From contig CAVRTB010000002.1 in NCBI GenBank assembly GCA_963724065.1, forward strand, positions 248,001-312,000: a stretch of 64,000 nt of DNA. Direction: 5' to 3'. A program made the position numbers and the translations under genes. This DNA is from DASRIA01 sp963724065. GTDB taxonomy: Bacteria > Actinomycetota > Thermoleophilia > Solirubrobacterales > JBBDJG01. The notes beneath the pieces are model-generated. The model was given only the letters and a program-made list of their open reading frames with translations. It did not search any database and had not been told where the DNA came from. Position 1 is the first letter of the stretch. Each line of letters begins with the position of its first letter. Of this stretch, positions 50,838-59,349 are shown in pieces.

Positions 50838-52484
50838 TCAGTCCTCCCGCCAGCGCAGGAGCGAGCCGACTGTCATCACGGCGATCTTCATGTCGAGCCA
50901 AAGAGACCAATTCTCGATGTAGTAGTTGTCCCATTCGACCCGGTCGGCAAGGGAGGTGTTGCCACGCAGGCCATGGACCTGGGCCCAGCCGGTGATACCC
51001 GACTTGACGCGGTGGCGATCACCGTAGCGGTGGACCGCCTCCTCGAAGAGTCTCACAAAGGTCCCCAGCTCGGGACGGGGCCCGATCAGCGACATGTCGC
51101 CGCGCAGCACGTTGAGCAGCTGCGGCAGCTCGTCGAGTGAGTAACGGCGCAAGACGCGGCCGATCGGCGTGCGGCGGTCCTCGCTCGAGGCCTGGACCTT
51201 GATCTCGGTGGTGGTGTCGGTGGCGGTCGCGACGTCGCCGTGCCCGTTGCCGTCCGGGGCATGGCCGTTTCCGTTGCCGTTGCCGTTTCCGTTGCCGTTC
51301 GTCAGATGCCCGTTCCCGTTCCCGTTGCCGTTCGGCTTCGGGTCGGCCAGCAGCGACTGGCTGTTGTCGAGCGACTCGAACACCCAGTGGCCGTGGTTGT
51401 GGCCGGCCGCCTCGGGGCTGCCCTTCATCGTGCGGAACTTGAGCATGTCGAACTCCTCGCCGTTCAGCCCGATGCGGCGCTGGCGGAAGAAGATCGGGCG
51501 CCCGGAGGTGATCAGCACGGCGAGCGTCAGTCCGATCAGGATCGGCGAGATCATCACGACCGCGATCCCGGCGACCACGCGGTCGATCGCGTACTTGACG
51601 ATGAACTGCCAGCCCTTCGGGTCGATCGGGCGCATCTCGAGCAGCGGCAGGCCGCCGAGGTGCTCGACCGACACGCGCTCCACCGAGACCTCGAAGAGGC
51701 GCGGCACGAGCGAGGCGGACACGCCCAGCTCGCGGCAGCGGCGGACCATGCTGAGCATCACGGCGTGCGGCGCCGTGGAGAAGGTGAAGACGACGTGCTC
51801 GACGCCCTGCTCCTCGATCACGCGCTCGAGGTCCCAGCTGGCGCCGACGACGGGAAGCTCGACGGTCTGGCCCTCGAGCTCGAGCGGGTCGTTGTCGAGG
51901 AACCCGACAGGCCGCAGGCCGAACTCCGGGCGCTCCACCAGGCGCTTCGCGACGAGCTGGCCGACGCGGCCGGCGCCGACGATCAGCGTGGACTTGCCGC
52001 CCTCGCCCCGCGCGACGGCGCGGGCGCGGGAGATGAACAACCCTGTGCGCCCGGCCGAGAGCGTGACCGCGGCCAGCATCCAGGTCTGAGCGGTCTGCGC
52101 CGCGGTGTGCGGGTCATCCGTCAGTACCACGCGCAGTGAGATCACGGCCATCGTCGCGACCGCGGTGGCCGACACGATCGAGCGGATCTCGTCGAGCAGA
52201 TGGGAGCGAAGCCGGTCCGCGTACATGCCGCGGGCCCCGAACATGACGAGCACCAGGGCGCTGAAGAAGGCGACCCATCCCACCGGCGCGGCGGGCTCGC
52301 CGAGCGCGGCCGAGATGCCCTCGGTCGCGGTGCCCGCGAGCACCAGCATCAACGCGTCGAGGCGGATCGGGTGGACGCGGCGGTCGGCGGCCTCCAGGCC
52401 GGGCTCTCCGGCGCCGGAACGGCGCAGCCGGCCTAGCCTCAGTGCCGAGCCGATCTCTTTTGTGAATAGGTCGTTAGTTCCCAT
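50838..52484 (-). CDS. Polyprenyl-phosphate sugar-1-phosphate transferase (WbaP/WcaJ-like), initiating enzyme
   Basis: The 548-residue protein has N-terminal membrane helices (about 35-140), a nucleotide-sugar/CoA-binding-like domain (LIVGAGRVGQLVAKRLVE) and the catalytic PGT domain from about 300. Catalytic features are KYAIDRVVAGIAVVMISP, FFRQRRIGLNGEEFDMLKFRTMKG and, after an insertion, DELPQLLNVLRGDMSLIGPRPE. Such enzymes start polysaccharide synthesis by moving a sugar-1-phosphate onto undecaprenyl phosphate. A low-complexity insertion rich in Asn-Gly pairs (about residues 384-410) lies between catalytic segments, which is unusual. It is the first gene of the six-gene minus-strand operon; ATG 52484. 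Confidence 0.88.
   Translation of the reverse strand: MGTNDLFTKEIGSALRLGRLRRSGAGEPGLEAADRRVHPIRLDALMLVLAGTATEGISAALGEPAAPVGWVAFFSALVLVMFGARGMYADRLRSHLLDEIRSIVSATAVATMAVISLRVVLTDDPHTAAQTAQTWMLAAVTLSAGRTGLFISRARAVARGEGGKSTLIVGAGRVGQLVAKRLVERPEFGLRPVGFLDNDPLELEGQTVELPVVGASWDLERVIEEQGVEHVVFTFSTAPHAVMLSMVRRCRELGVSASLVPRLFEVSVERVSVEHLGGLPLLEMRPIDPKGWQFIVKYAIDRVVAGIAVVMISPILIGLTLAVLITSGRPIFFRQRRIGLNGEEFDMLKFRTMKGSPEAAGHNHGHWVFESLDNSQSLLADPKPNGNGNGNGHLTNGNGNGNGNGNGHAPDGNGHGDVATATDTTTEIKVQASSEDRRTPIGRVLRRYSLDELPQLLNVLRGDMSLIGPRPELGTFVRLFEEAVHRYGDRHRVKSGITGWAQVHGLRGNTSLADRVEWDNYYIENWSLWLDMKIAVMTVGSLLRWRED
51262..51335. repeat. Asn-Gly-coding simple repeat inside the PGT gene
   Basis: On the plus strand this is a run of CCGTTG/CCGTTT/CCGTTC-type hexamers; on the coding strand it encodes alternating Asn-Gly, as two blocks separated by GHLTN. 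Such a tract can change length by slippage in 6-bp steps without breaking the frame. Confidence 0.75.
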
Positions 52485-52871
52485 GACCGTGAAACGTCCA
52501 ATCCTTCAAACGCTGTGCATCTCCGAAACTTGCTGAAACTCGATTTGGCAAGGCCCCGCGCCGGTCTTCACACGCCCTGCATGGGAGGAATATGAGACTT
52601 CGGGCGGCGGGAACTCGCCCATCACTGCTGTGCTGCGTCCGTTCAGCCAGGCACGATCGCCGGGACTGCCCGACGCGAACTTGGCCAAGACTCGTTTGCT
52701 TGTTCCGACATCCTTGCCTCGTCATCCCGGGCTCGGACCATCGTGTCCAGAAGAAGACCGCGGGAGTGGCGGCACAGCCATTCTAGGGAACGATGCGCGC
52801 GCCGTCGACACTTTCTCCATCGTTCTCTTCTCGGCCGAACCGGCGATCCTCCGTAGTGGTGATTCGCCGGA
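52485..52871. other. Intergenic region upstream of the minus-strand polysaccharide operon
   Basis: This 387-bp stretch lies between the 3' end of serS and the start of the sugar transferase gene, both on the minus strand. It must contain the operon promoter and perhaps a leader RNA. I see no convincing open frame, no clear -35/-10 pair, no riboswitch signature that I recognise and no strong hairpin. Confidence 0.4.
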
Positions 52872-54107
52872 TCAGGCGGGGCCCGGAACCGCGACGGGGC
52901 TGCCGAACGGATGCAGCGCAGCGGGAACTCGAAACCCTCCGTCGCCCGTCTGGTGGTTCTCGATGATCGCGAGGATCGTCCTCCCGACCGCGACCGCCGT
53001 CCCGTTCAACGTGTGCACGGGTCGCGGCGAGCCCTTCGGCTCGGCCCGGAAGCGGGCGCGCATGCGACGTGCCTGGTAATCCGTTGTGTTCGAACACGAC
53101 GTCAGCTCCCGGTACCGGCCCTGGCCTGGAATCCATGCCTCACAGTCGTACTTCTTGGCCGCCGGAGCGCCGAGGTCGCCGACAGCCACATTCACGATTC
53201 GATAGGGGATCTCCAACTCCTGCAAGATCTCCTCCTCGATCGCGAGCAGACGCTCGTGCTCGTCGGCCGATGTCGCCGGGTCGACGAACGAGAACATCTC
53301 CACCTTGTCGAACTGGTGCACGCGGAAGATTCCGCGCGTGTCCCTGCCCGCCGCCCCCGCCTCGCGCCTGAAGCAGGTGGAAAAGCCCGCATAGCGCAGG
53401 GGAAGCTGATCCGCTGCCAGGATCTGGTCGGCGTGCAGCGCCGCAAGGCTGACCTCGGAGGTCCCGACGAGGAAGAGGTCGTCCGAGGGCACCTCGTAGA
53501 TCTGGGCCCGGTCGGTCGGGAGCAACCCCGTCCAGAACATCGGCTCCTCACGGACCAGGACCGGCGGGATCACGGGCTCGAAGCCCTTGTCGGCCAGCTT
53601 GCGCAGCGCGTACTGCACGAGCGCGAGCTCGAGGAAGGCGAGATCGCCCTTCAAGTAGGCAAACCGCGACCCCGACGCACGTGCGGCGGTCTCCATGTCG
53701 ATCAGCCCCAGTGACGTACCGATGTCGAGATGGTCACGGGGCTCGAAGCCGAACTGTGGCGGGTCCCCGACGACGCGGACGACCTCGGCGTCGTCCTCGG
53801 TGAACCCGTCAGGGGCGCCCGGGTCGGGGAGGTTCGGGAGCGTCGCGAGCAGGCCGTCGATGTTGCGCTCGACCTCCGCGAGGTCCTGCTCCAAGGCCTT
53901 GAGCTCGTCCCCGATCGCGTTCGAGGAGGCGATCGCGTCCGGGGCGTCCGCGCCGGCCCGCTTGGCCTGCGCGATCCGCTCCGAGAGCTTCTTCTTGGTG
54001 CCCCGGCGCTCCTCGACGTCGGTCAGCAGTGCCCGGCGCCGCGCATCGAGCGCGAGCAGCTCGTCGACCTTGCCGTCTGCGCCCCGGCGCGCAAGCGCAG
54101 CTTTCAC
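52872..54107 (-). CDS. serS: Seryl-tRNA synthetase
   Basis: A class II aminoacyl-tRNA synthetase that charges tRNA-Ser. The N-terminal coiled-coil arm (about 10-90) has VEERRGTKKKLSERIAQAKR. The catalytic core has motif 1 around PVIPPVLVREEPMF, motif 2 FRREAGAAGRDTRGIFRVHQF with the E-x-x-C-free serine pocket, and motif 3 NGTAVAVGRTILAIIE. GTG 54107 is the first standard start, but the family's conserved N-terminus (LDLKLIRSDPEGV) is encoded directly upstream of it, in frame, and the codon where the usual ATG should be is ACG (54146). The real start is probably this ACG or CTG 54131. The cytochrome gene ends 15 bp before that ACG. Confidence 0.95.
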   Translation of the reverse strand: MKAALARRGADGKVDELLALDARRRALLTDVEERRGTKKKLSERIAQAKRAGADAPDAIASSNAIGDELKALEQDLAEVERNIDGLLATLPNLPDPGAPDGFTEDDAEVVRVVGDPPQFGFEPRDHLDIGTSLGLIDMETAARASGSRFAYLKGDLAFLELALVQYALRKLADKGFEPVIPPVLVREEPMFWTGLLPTDRAQIYEVPSDDLFLVGTSEVSLAALHADQILAADQLPLRYAGFSTCFRREAGAAGRDTRGIFRVHQFDKVEMFSFVDPATSADEHERLLAIEEEILQELEIPYRIVNVAVGDLGAPAAKKYDCEAWIPGQGRYRELTSCSNTTDYQARRMRARFRAEPKGSPRPVHTLNGTAVAVGRTILAIIENHQTGDGGFRVPAALHPFGSPVAVPGPA

Positions 54108-54161
54108 GCCCTCCGGGTCGCTGCGGATCAGCTTGAGATCGAGCGTGGCGGCGACCTGCGC

Positions 54162-54590
54162 CTATTCGGAGCCGGGAGCGCTGGACTCCGAGCCGCTGCG
54201 GGCCTCGTTCGAGCCGCCGCCGGGGGTCAGGCCCGGCGGGCTCGTGGCCGACTTGCCGGCGTACTTGGCGACGAAGTCCGCCACCGCCTCTGCTTCCTTC
54301 CCGACGACGATGTTCTGCGGCATGATCGCCCCGGAGAACCCCCCGTTGCGGATCGCGTAGAGGACCTGGTCCTTCGTCTCGAGCCTGTTGTCGAGGTTCG
54401 GGCCGGCGACGCGCTCCTCCGGGTTGCTGCCCTCGGTACCGGCCGCCTCGAGGGTGTGGCAGCCCGCGCAGCGCTCCGCGAAGAGGGTCGCACCGCGCGA
54501 GTCGACCTCTTGGCCGTCCTCTCCGCAGCCGGCCGTTGCGAGGCCGGCGAGAGCGACGATCGTCACGATCGCGAGACGGAAGCGCTTCAT
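54162..54590 (-). CDS. Lipoprotein c-type cytochrome
   Basis: The 142-residue protein has a lipoprotein signal (LAGLATAGCGED, lipidated Cys22), a single haem motif CAGCH at 41-45, and the distal ligand Met90 in GAIMPQN. The fold is a small class I cytochrome c, followed by a Ser/Gly-rich tail. It should carry electrons on the outer face of the membrane, perhaps between a quinol-oxidising complex and a terminal oxidase; no partner is adjacent. ATG 54590 is preceded by TAATAT 9 nt upstream. The gene runs straight into serS (15 bp to the ACG), so they are likely co-transcribed. Confidence 0.88.
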   Translation of the reverse strand: MKRFRLAIVTIVALAGLATAGCGEDGQEVDSRGATLFAERCAGCHTLEAAGTEGSNPEERVAGPNLDNRLETKDQVLYAIRNGGFSGAIMPQNIVVGKEAEAVADFVAKYAGKSATSPPGLTPGGGSNEARSGSESSAPGSE

Positions 54591-54844
54591 CGGGGCGGCA
54601 TATTAGTTATTCAGGGGGCGACCGTTGCTCCGGGATCGGAAGGGAAGCCGGGCCGCGAGGCGAAATAGGTCGGCGTCCGGCGCCGGCTGGGCAGAGCGGG
54701 CTCTCGTCGAGCTTCAACTGCCTCGGGCGAGGCCTCCATTATTCGAGAGGCGCGCTCGCACATGACGGCGGCGAATGGGTCGGTGCCGGGCACTTCCTTC
54801 CCGCTGAGGGTATGCGGGACCCCGCGGTGGGAGTATTCCGCGCG

Positions 54845-55381
54845 ATGGCCGGGCCGATCGACCAGGCGGAGTTCCGCAGCGCTTGCGGGCGCTTCACGAC
54901 CGGAGTCTGCGTGGTCAGCGCGCTCGGGCCCGGCGGGCCGGCCGGGATGACCGCCAACGCGATCGCCTCCCTGTCGCTCGACCCGCCCCTGATGATCGTG
55001 TGCTTCGCACGCACGGCGCGAACGCTCGCGGCGGTCGAGCGCTCGCGCCGCTTCGGGGTCCAGTTCCTCGCGCACGACCAGGAGGAGGTCGCGGCGCGGT
55101 TCGCCTCGAAGCTCCCCGAGGAGGAGAAGTTCGAGGGGATCCCCTGGACGGAGCGGGCCGGCGTTCCCGCGATCGACGGTTGCCTCGCGTGGCTCGGCTG
55201 CGAGCTGCGGGAGCTGACGCCCGGCGGGGACCACCTGATCGCGGTCGGCGAGGTCGTCGACCTGTGGCATGCCGAGGGTGAGCCGCTCGTCTTCTTCGAC
55301 GGCAGCTACTGGAGCCTCACCGCGCGCGAGCCGGCGCCGGCGGACGTGGACCGCGCGCTGGAGGGTCCGGGCGGCGGGTGA
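54845..55381 (+). CDS. Flavin reductase-like FMN-binding protein
   Basis: A 178-residue protein of the flavin reductase family (split beta-barrel). It has FRSACGRFTTGVCVVSALGPGG, GMTANAIASLSLDPPLMIVCF (the S-x-D-P-P-L-x-x-x-C motif) and FGVQFLAHDQEEVAARFAS, and it ends with HLIAVGEVVDLW. Such proteins reduce FMN or FAD with NAD(P)H to serve a monooxygenase; no partner oxygenase is next to it. ATG 54845 is the best start by homology; GTG 54827 and ATG 54811 are possible. Divergent from the cytochrome gene over 254 bp without other genes. Confidence 0.85.
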   Translation: MAGPIDQAEFRSACGRFTTGVCVVSALGPGGPAGMTANAIASLSLDPPLMIVCFARTARTLAAVERSRRFGVQFLAHDQEEVAARFASKLPEEEKFEGIPWTERAGVPAIDGCLAWLGCELRELTPGGDHLIAVGEVVDLWHAEGEPLVFFDGSYWSLTAREPAPADVDRALEGPGGG

Positions 55382-55396
55382 TTTGGGCGCGAGTTT

Positions 55397-55837
55397 CTAG
55401 AACAGGGCGCCCGATACCTGGGCAGCGCGCAGCGAGAAAGCCGCCACGAGCAGCGCCGCAGCGCTCATCGTCAGCATCTCGCGTCGCACGATCCGCAGGG
55501 CGATCGCGCGCTGCTCGGCCGCCGGGAGGCCGGCGAACTCGACGCCGGCGGGGACCTCCCGCTCCGCGGCGCCCGAGCGCATGCCCTCCGCGATCAAATT
55601 GACCAGCAGCGGGGCCGTCCCGTACATGTAGTGGATCGCGTCGCGTGGCTCGTGGCCGGCGACCAGCAGGATCGCCCCGAGCAGCACCTGCACTACCACC
55701 GAGGCCTGCGCGGCGCGCAGCAAGTACCAGAACGACACCGGCGTGCGCCCGAGCGCCGCGGCGGCTACGCCCCACAGTCCGACGACCACATTGAGCGCCA
55801 GTACGGCGACGCCGACGACGAGATGGACCTCAGTCAA
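55397..55837 (-). CDS. Small integral membrane protein of unknown function
   Basis: The 146-residue protein has about four hydrophobic segments (LVVGVAVLALNVVVGLWGVAA, ASVVVQVLLGAILLVAG, APLLVNLIAEGM, LTMSAAALLVAAFSLRAA). The HEPRDAIHYMYG loop and its His residues resemble small membrane proteins found beside respiratory genes. No known catalytic motif is seen. TTG 55837 is the start. It is divergent from nuoA across 128 bp that contain a palindrome, so it may be regulated together with complex I. Confidence 0.6.
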   Translation of the reverse strand: MTEVHLVVGVAVLALNVVVGLWGVAAAALGRTPVSFWYLLRAAQASVVVQVLLGAILLVAGHEPRDAIHYMYGTAPLLVNLIAEGMRSGAAEREVPAGVEFAGLPAAEQRAIALRIVRREMLTMSAAALLVAAFSLRAAQVSGALF

Positions 55838-55879
55838 GGAGGTCCCCGATGAAGCGCGAGATTGAGACGGAAAGCACTA

Positions 55880-55896
55880 TGTAACACATTGTTACA
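55880..55896. promoter_or_regulatory. Palindromic operator-like site upstream of nuoA
   Basis: TGTAACA (55880-55886) and its exact complement TGTTACA (55890-55896) are separated by CAT. The site lies in the 128-bp divergent gap between the small membrane protein and nuoA, near a TATAAC hexamer (55904-55909). The size fits a dimeric regulator; I cannot name it. It differs from the Rex consensus. Confidence 0.5.
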
Positions 55897-55965
55897 AAGC
55901 TGATATAACTCGATTCCAGTGCGGAATTTCGCCCCCCTCAGCCCCGCACGTGGAGAGGTCGAGAG

Positions 55966-56322
55966 TTGGTAGAGAGCTATCTGCCGGTACTGGTCTTCCT
56001 GACGCTGGGCACCGTGGTCGGGGTCGCTTTTGCAACGCTCAACCGGGTGCTCGGCCCGAGCCGCCCGTCCGTGACCAAGTCCGCGCCCTACGAGTGCGGC
56101 CTCCCGTCCGACGTGCAGCGGGGCTTCCGCTTCGGGATCAGCTTCTACCTGATCGCGATGCTCTTCATCCTGTTCGACATCGAGGTCATCTTCCTCTACC
56201 CGGTCGCGGTGCACCTGAAGGCCGCCGGGACCTTCGTGCTGATCGAGACGATGATCTTCGTAGCCCTGCTGAGCGTCGCATTCGTCTGGGTCTGGCGCAG
56301 GGGGGCCCTCGAATGGAAATAA
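55966..56322 (+). CDS. nuoA: NADH-quinone oxidoreductase subunit A
   Basis: First gene of the complex I operon. The 118-residue product has three membrane helices (about 6-26, 62-84, 90-110) and the conserved loop KSAPYECGLPSD. This is followed by RFRFG-like GFRFGISFYLIAMLFILFDIEVIFLYP, with the D-x-E pair used in the quinone/proton path. NuoA is a membrane subunit near the quinone cavity. TTG 55966 follows a GAGAGG site. The stop lies inside the nuoB start region (10-bp overlap), so translation is coupled. Confidence 0.95.
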   Translation: MVESYLPVLVFLTLGTVVGVAFATLNRVLGPSRPSVTKSAPYECGLPSDVQRGFRFGISFYLIAMLFILFDIEVIFLYPVAVHLKAAGTFVLIETMIFVALLSVAFVWVWRRGALEWK

Positions 56323-56921
56323 GCCGCGCCCCCAGCCCGCACCGCGCAAGCCAGCTGCTGCGGGGGATCGACCTGTCCGGGAAGGACCTCGACGAGTACG
56401 TCGAGCAGCGGGTCCTCACCACCACCCTCGACAAGGCACTCAGCTGGGCACGCTCCAACGCGCTCTTCCCAGCCACTTTCGGCCTCGCCTGCTGCGCGAT
56501 GGAAATGATGTCGATCGTCACCGCGCGCTACGACTCGGCGCGCTTCGGGGCGGAGGTCTTCCGCGCGTCCCCGCGCCAGGCGGACATGCTGATCCTGTCG
56601 GGCCGGGTTTCGATCAAGATGGCGCCGGTGATCCGCCGCATCTACGACCAGATGCTCGAGCCGAAGTGGGTGATCGCGATGGGCGCCTGCTCCTCGAGCG
56701 GAGGCGTCTTCAACAACTACGCGCTGGTCCAGGGCGCCGACAAGTTCCTGCCGGTGGACGTCCACGTGCCCGGGTGCCCACCGCGCCCGGAGGCGCTGCT
56801 GCACAGCATCATCAAGCTGCAGGCGAAGATCAAGGGCGATCCGACCCTAGGCTGGCGCGAGCGTTACCGGGCCGAGGGCACGGAGGAACTCGGCGACCCC
56901 CCGGCGGCCGACCCAACCTGA
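56313..56921 (+). CDS. nuoB: NADH-quinone oxidoreductase subunit B
   Basis: The 202-residue subunit carries the N2 iron-sulfur cluster, the last electron carrier before quinone. The four ligands are in GLACCAMEMM (two adjacent Cys), MGACSSSGGVFNNY and VPGCPPRPE, all present. ATG 56313 overlaps nuoA. The N-terminal extension up to LLRGIDLSGKDLDEYV is longer than in many NuoB proteins but similar to other actinobacteria. Next gene nuoC starts 9 bp after its stop. Confidence 0.96.
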   Translation: MEISRAPSPHRASQLLRGIDLSGKDLDEYVEQRVLTTTLDKALSWARSNALFPATFGLACCAMEMMSIVTARYDSARFGAEVFRASPRQADMLILSGRVSIKMAPVIRRIYDQMLEPKWVIAMGACSSSGGVFNNYALVQGADKFLPVDVHVPGCPPRPEALLHSIIKLQAKIKGDPTLGWRERYRAEGTEELGDPPAADPT

Positions 56922-56930
56922 CTTCCAGCT

Positions 56931-57461
56931 TTGCCCGACGCGACCGGACTGGAGTTGATCGCCCATGACCTGCGCGAGCAGGTTCCCGGGTCCGTGGCCG
57001 GGGCCGAGCACCGCCACGGCATCGCGACCCTGATCGCCGAGCCCGAGCACGTGCTCACGGTGCTGTCGTGGCTGCGCGAGACGCCCAACCAGAGCTACCA
57101 CTTTCTCGCGAGCGTGCACGGCTGCGACTACCTGCCGCAGGAGCCGCGCTTCGGCATCCACTACGAGCTGCTCAACATGGAGCGCGTCGAGCGCCTGCAC
57201 GTGAAGGCGGTGCTCGCGGACCCGGGCATGCCGGAGCTGCCGGAGATCGACTCCGTCGTCGGCCTCTTCCCGACCGCCGAGTTCCAGGAGCGCGAGATCT
57301 ACGACATGTTCGGCGTGCGCTTCCGTGGCCATCCGGACCTCCGCCGCATCCTGATGCCCGACGAGTACGAGGGCTTCCCCCAGCGCCGCGACTTCCCGAT
57401 CGGGGGCGAGGCGGTTCTCTACACGCACAACGAGCACGAGACGCCGAGGTGGTACGAGTGA
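56931..57461 (+). CDS. nuoC: NADH-quinone oxidoreductase subunit C
   Basis: The 176-residue hydrophilic subunit (30-kDa type) shows LASVHGCDYLPQEPRFGIHYELLNM and the signature FPTAEFQEREIYDMFGVRFRGHPDLRRILMPDEYEGFP. It helps form the peripheral arm and quinone site together with NuoD; here NuoC and NuoD are separate, unlike the fused NuoCD of enterobacteria. TTG 56931 is the start. The stop overlaps the nuoD start (GTGA at 57458-57461). Confidence 0.95.
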   Translation: MPDATGLELIAHDLREQVPGSVAGAEHRHGIATLIAEPEHVLTVLSWLRETPNQSYHFLASVHGCDYLPQEPRFGIHYELLNMERVERLHVKAVLADPGMPELPEIDSVVGLFPTAEFQEREIYDMFGVRFRGHPDLRRILMPDEYEGFPQRRDFPIGGEAVLYTHNEHETPRWYE

Positions 57462-58705
57462 GCGAGCCGGCGGGCAGCGTGCGCGAGCTTGCCACCGGCG
57501 TAACCGCCGAGCCGGCGAACGGCGCCGCGGCAGCGGTCGAGGAGGAGTTGCTCACGATCAACTTCGGGCCGCACCATCCCGCCACCCACGGGGTGCTGCG
57601 CCTGCTCGTGACGCTGCGCGCCGAGGAGGTGCTCGACGCGCGGCCGTTCGTCGGCTACGTGCACACGGGCATCGAGAAGACGTGCGAAGACAAGGCCTAC
57701 TGGAAGGTGATCCCGCTCGTCGAGCGGATGGACTACCTCGCCTACTACTTCAATGCGATGGCCTTCTGCATGTCGGTCGAGCGCCTGCTCGACGAGCCCG
57801 TCCCCGACCGCGGCCAGTACCTGCGCGTCATTCACTGCGAGCTGAACAGGATCCACTCGCACCTCGTCTGGCTCGGCACGACCGCGCTCGACCTCGGCGC
57901 GATCTCGATCTTCTGGTACTGCTTCCGCGAGCGGGACAAGATCCTCGACCTGTTCGAGTCCTCGTCCGGGCAGCGCATGCACACGCGCTACATCCAGGTC
58001 GGCGGGGTGTTCGAGGACATTCCCGCGGGATGGGCGCAGAAGACGCTGAGCTTCACCGAGGACATGGAGGACCGCGTCGGCCAGTACGAGGCGATCCTCG
58101 ACCGCAACGAGATCTTCCTCCAGCGCACGAAGAACATCGGCATCGTGAGCCAGGAGCGGCTGCTCGAGCTGGGCGTCACCGGGCCGCTGCTGCGCGCCGC
58201 AGGAAACCCCTGGGACCTGCGCAAGGCTGCGCCCTATTCCTCGTACGAGAAGTTCGACTTCAAGGTTCCGATCGGCACGGTCGGCGACTGCTACGACCGC
58301 TACCGCGTGCGGGTCGCGGAGATCCGCGAGTCCTGCAAGATCATCAGGCAGGCGATCGAGGGGCTCCCCGAGGGGCCTCACATCACGACCAACCGCAAGG
58401 TCGCGCTGCCGCCCCGCCACGAGCTCGCAACCTCGATGGAGGCGCTGATCCATCACTTCAAGCTCGTCACCGAGGGCTTCCGTGTGCCTCCCGGCGAGGC
58501 GTACGTGCCGATCGAGAGCCCGCGCGGCGAGATGGGCTGCTTCGTGCTCGCCGACGGGTCCGCGAAACCCGCGCGCGTGCACATGCGCGACCCCTCGTTC
58601 GTGAACCTCCAGGCCCTGCGCGAGATGATCGTCGGCGGCTACATCGCCGACATGATCACGAATCTCGCGATGCTGGATCCGATCCTGGGAGGGATCGATC
58701 GATGA
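57458..58705 (+). CDS. nuoD: NADH-quinone oxidoreductase subunit D
   Basis: About 415 residues from GTG 57458. The 49-kDa-subunit signature FGPHHPATHGVLRLLV is near residue 35, with GYVHTGIEKTCEDKAYWK, MDYLAYYFNAMAFCMSVERLL, HCELNRIHSHLVWLGT and the C-terminal DPSFVNLQALREMIVGGYIADMI. It lines the quinone-binding cavity next to cluster N2. A 30-residue Ala-rich N-terminal extension precedes the conserved part. The stop overlaps nuoE (ATGA at 58702). Confidence 0.96.
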   Translation: MSEPAGSVRELATGVTAEPANGAAAAVEEELLTINFGPHHPATHGVLRLLVTLRAEEVLDARPFVGYVHTGIEKTCEDKAYWKVIPLVERMDYLAYYFNAMAFCMSVERLLDEPVPDRGQYLRVIHCELNRIHSHLVWLGTTALDLGAISIFWYCFRERDKILDLFESSSGQRMHTRYIQVGGVFEDIPAGWAQKTLSFTEDMEDRVGQYEAILDRNEIFLQRTKNIGIVSQERLLELGVTGPLLRAAGNPWDLRKAAPYSSYEKFDFKVPIGTVGDCYDRYRVRVAEIRESCKIIRQAIEGLPEGPHITTNRKVALPPRHELATSMEALIHHFKLVTEGFRVPPGEAYVPIESPRGEMGCFVLADGSAKPARVHMRDPSFVNLQALREMIVGGYIADMITNLAMLDPILGGIDR

Positions 58706-59349
58706 GCAAGTTCGACCACCTCCGTGGCGTCCCCGGGTCGCGCAGCAGATTGGCTGCCCAGGTCTGGGAGGGGGCGCGGGTGGGAGCCGAGCCCGCCGAG
58801 GTTCCCGACCGCGCGGACGTGCGCGTACCCGATCATCTGCGCGCGACGATCGAGCATCACATGTCGCTCTATCCGGATCGCCGCTCGGCGGTCCTGCCCG
58901 CCCTGTCGGCGGCGCAGCGCGAGCATGGGTGGCTCTCGCCCGAGGCGATGCTCCAGGTCGCCGTCGTCATGCAGGTGAGCCCCTCCTACCTCGAGTCGAT
59001 CGCGACCTTCTACGACATGCTCGAGCTGGAGCCGGTCGGGCGCCACACGATCTACATGTGCACGAACATCTCGTGCCAGCTGCGCGGCGCGCAGGCGGTG
59101 CTCGACGCCCTGTCGGAGGCGACCGGCGCGCCCGTCGGGGGCTCGAGCCCGGACGGGCGGTTCCACCTGCGCGCCTTCGAGTGCCTCGGCGCGTGCGACA
59201 TGGCGCCGATGGCGTCGATCGAGGGCAACTACCGCGGGCCGCTCAGTCCCGCCGACGCGAGCACGATCGCCGAGCGCCTGCGGGCCGGGGACGCCGCGGC
59301 GGACCTGCTGCCCGACAAGCGCAAGCCCCCGGTCGGAGAACCGCGGTGA
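58702..59349 (+). CDS. nuoE: NADH-quinone oxidoreductase subunit E
   Basis: The 215-residue thioredoxin-fold subunit binds the 2Fe-2S cluster N1a. Ligands are C-x4-C in MCTNISCQL (about 119-125) and C-x3-C in CLGACDMAP (about 161-165). The helical N-terminal part has AVLPALSAAQREHGWLSPEAM. It is part of the NADH-oxidising module with NuoF and NuoG. ATG overlaps the nuoD stop; its own stop overlaps the nuoF start (GTGA at 59346). Confidence 0.95.
   Translation: MSKFDHLRGVPGSRSRLAAQVWEGARVGAEPAEVPDRADVRVPDHLRATIEHHMSLYPDRRSAVLPALSAAQREHGWLSPEAMLQVAVVMQVSPSYLESIATFYDMLELEPVGRHTIYMCTNISCQLRGAQAVLDALSEATGAPVGGSSPDGRFHLRAFECLGACDMAPMASIEGNYRGPLSPADASTIAERLRAGDAAADLLPDKRKPPVGEPR

Noticed and set aside
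51262..51335. Hexamer repeat as a CRISPR or satellite
   Set aside because: It codes in frame for Asn-Gly pairs within the sugar transferase, so it is a coding microsatellite.
52485..52871. Riboswitch (cyclic-di-GMP type) in the leader of the polysaccharide operon
   Set aside because: I compared it by eye with the class I consensus and found no matching conserved core; a covariance-model search would be needed to reopen this.
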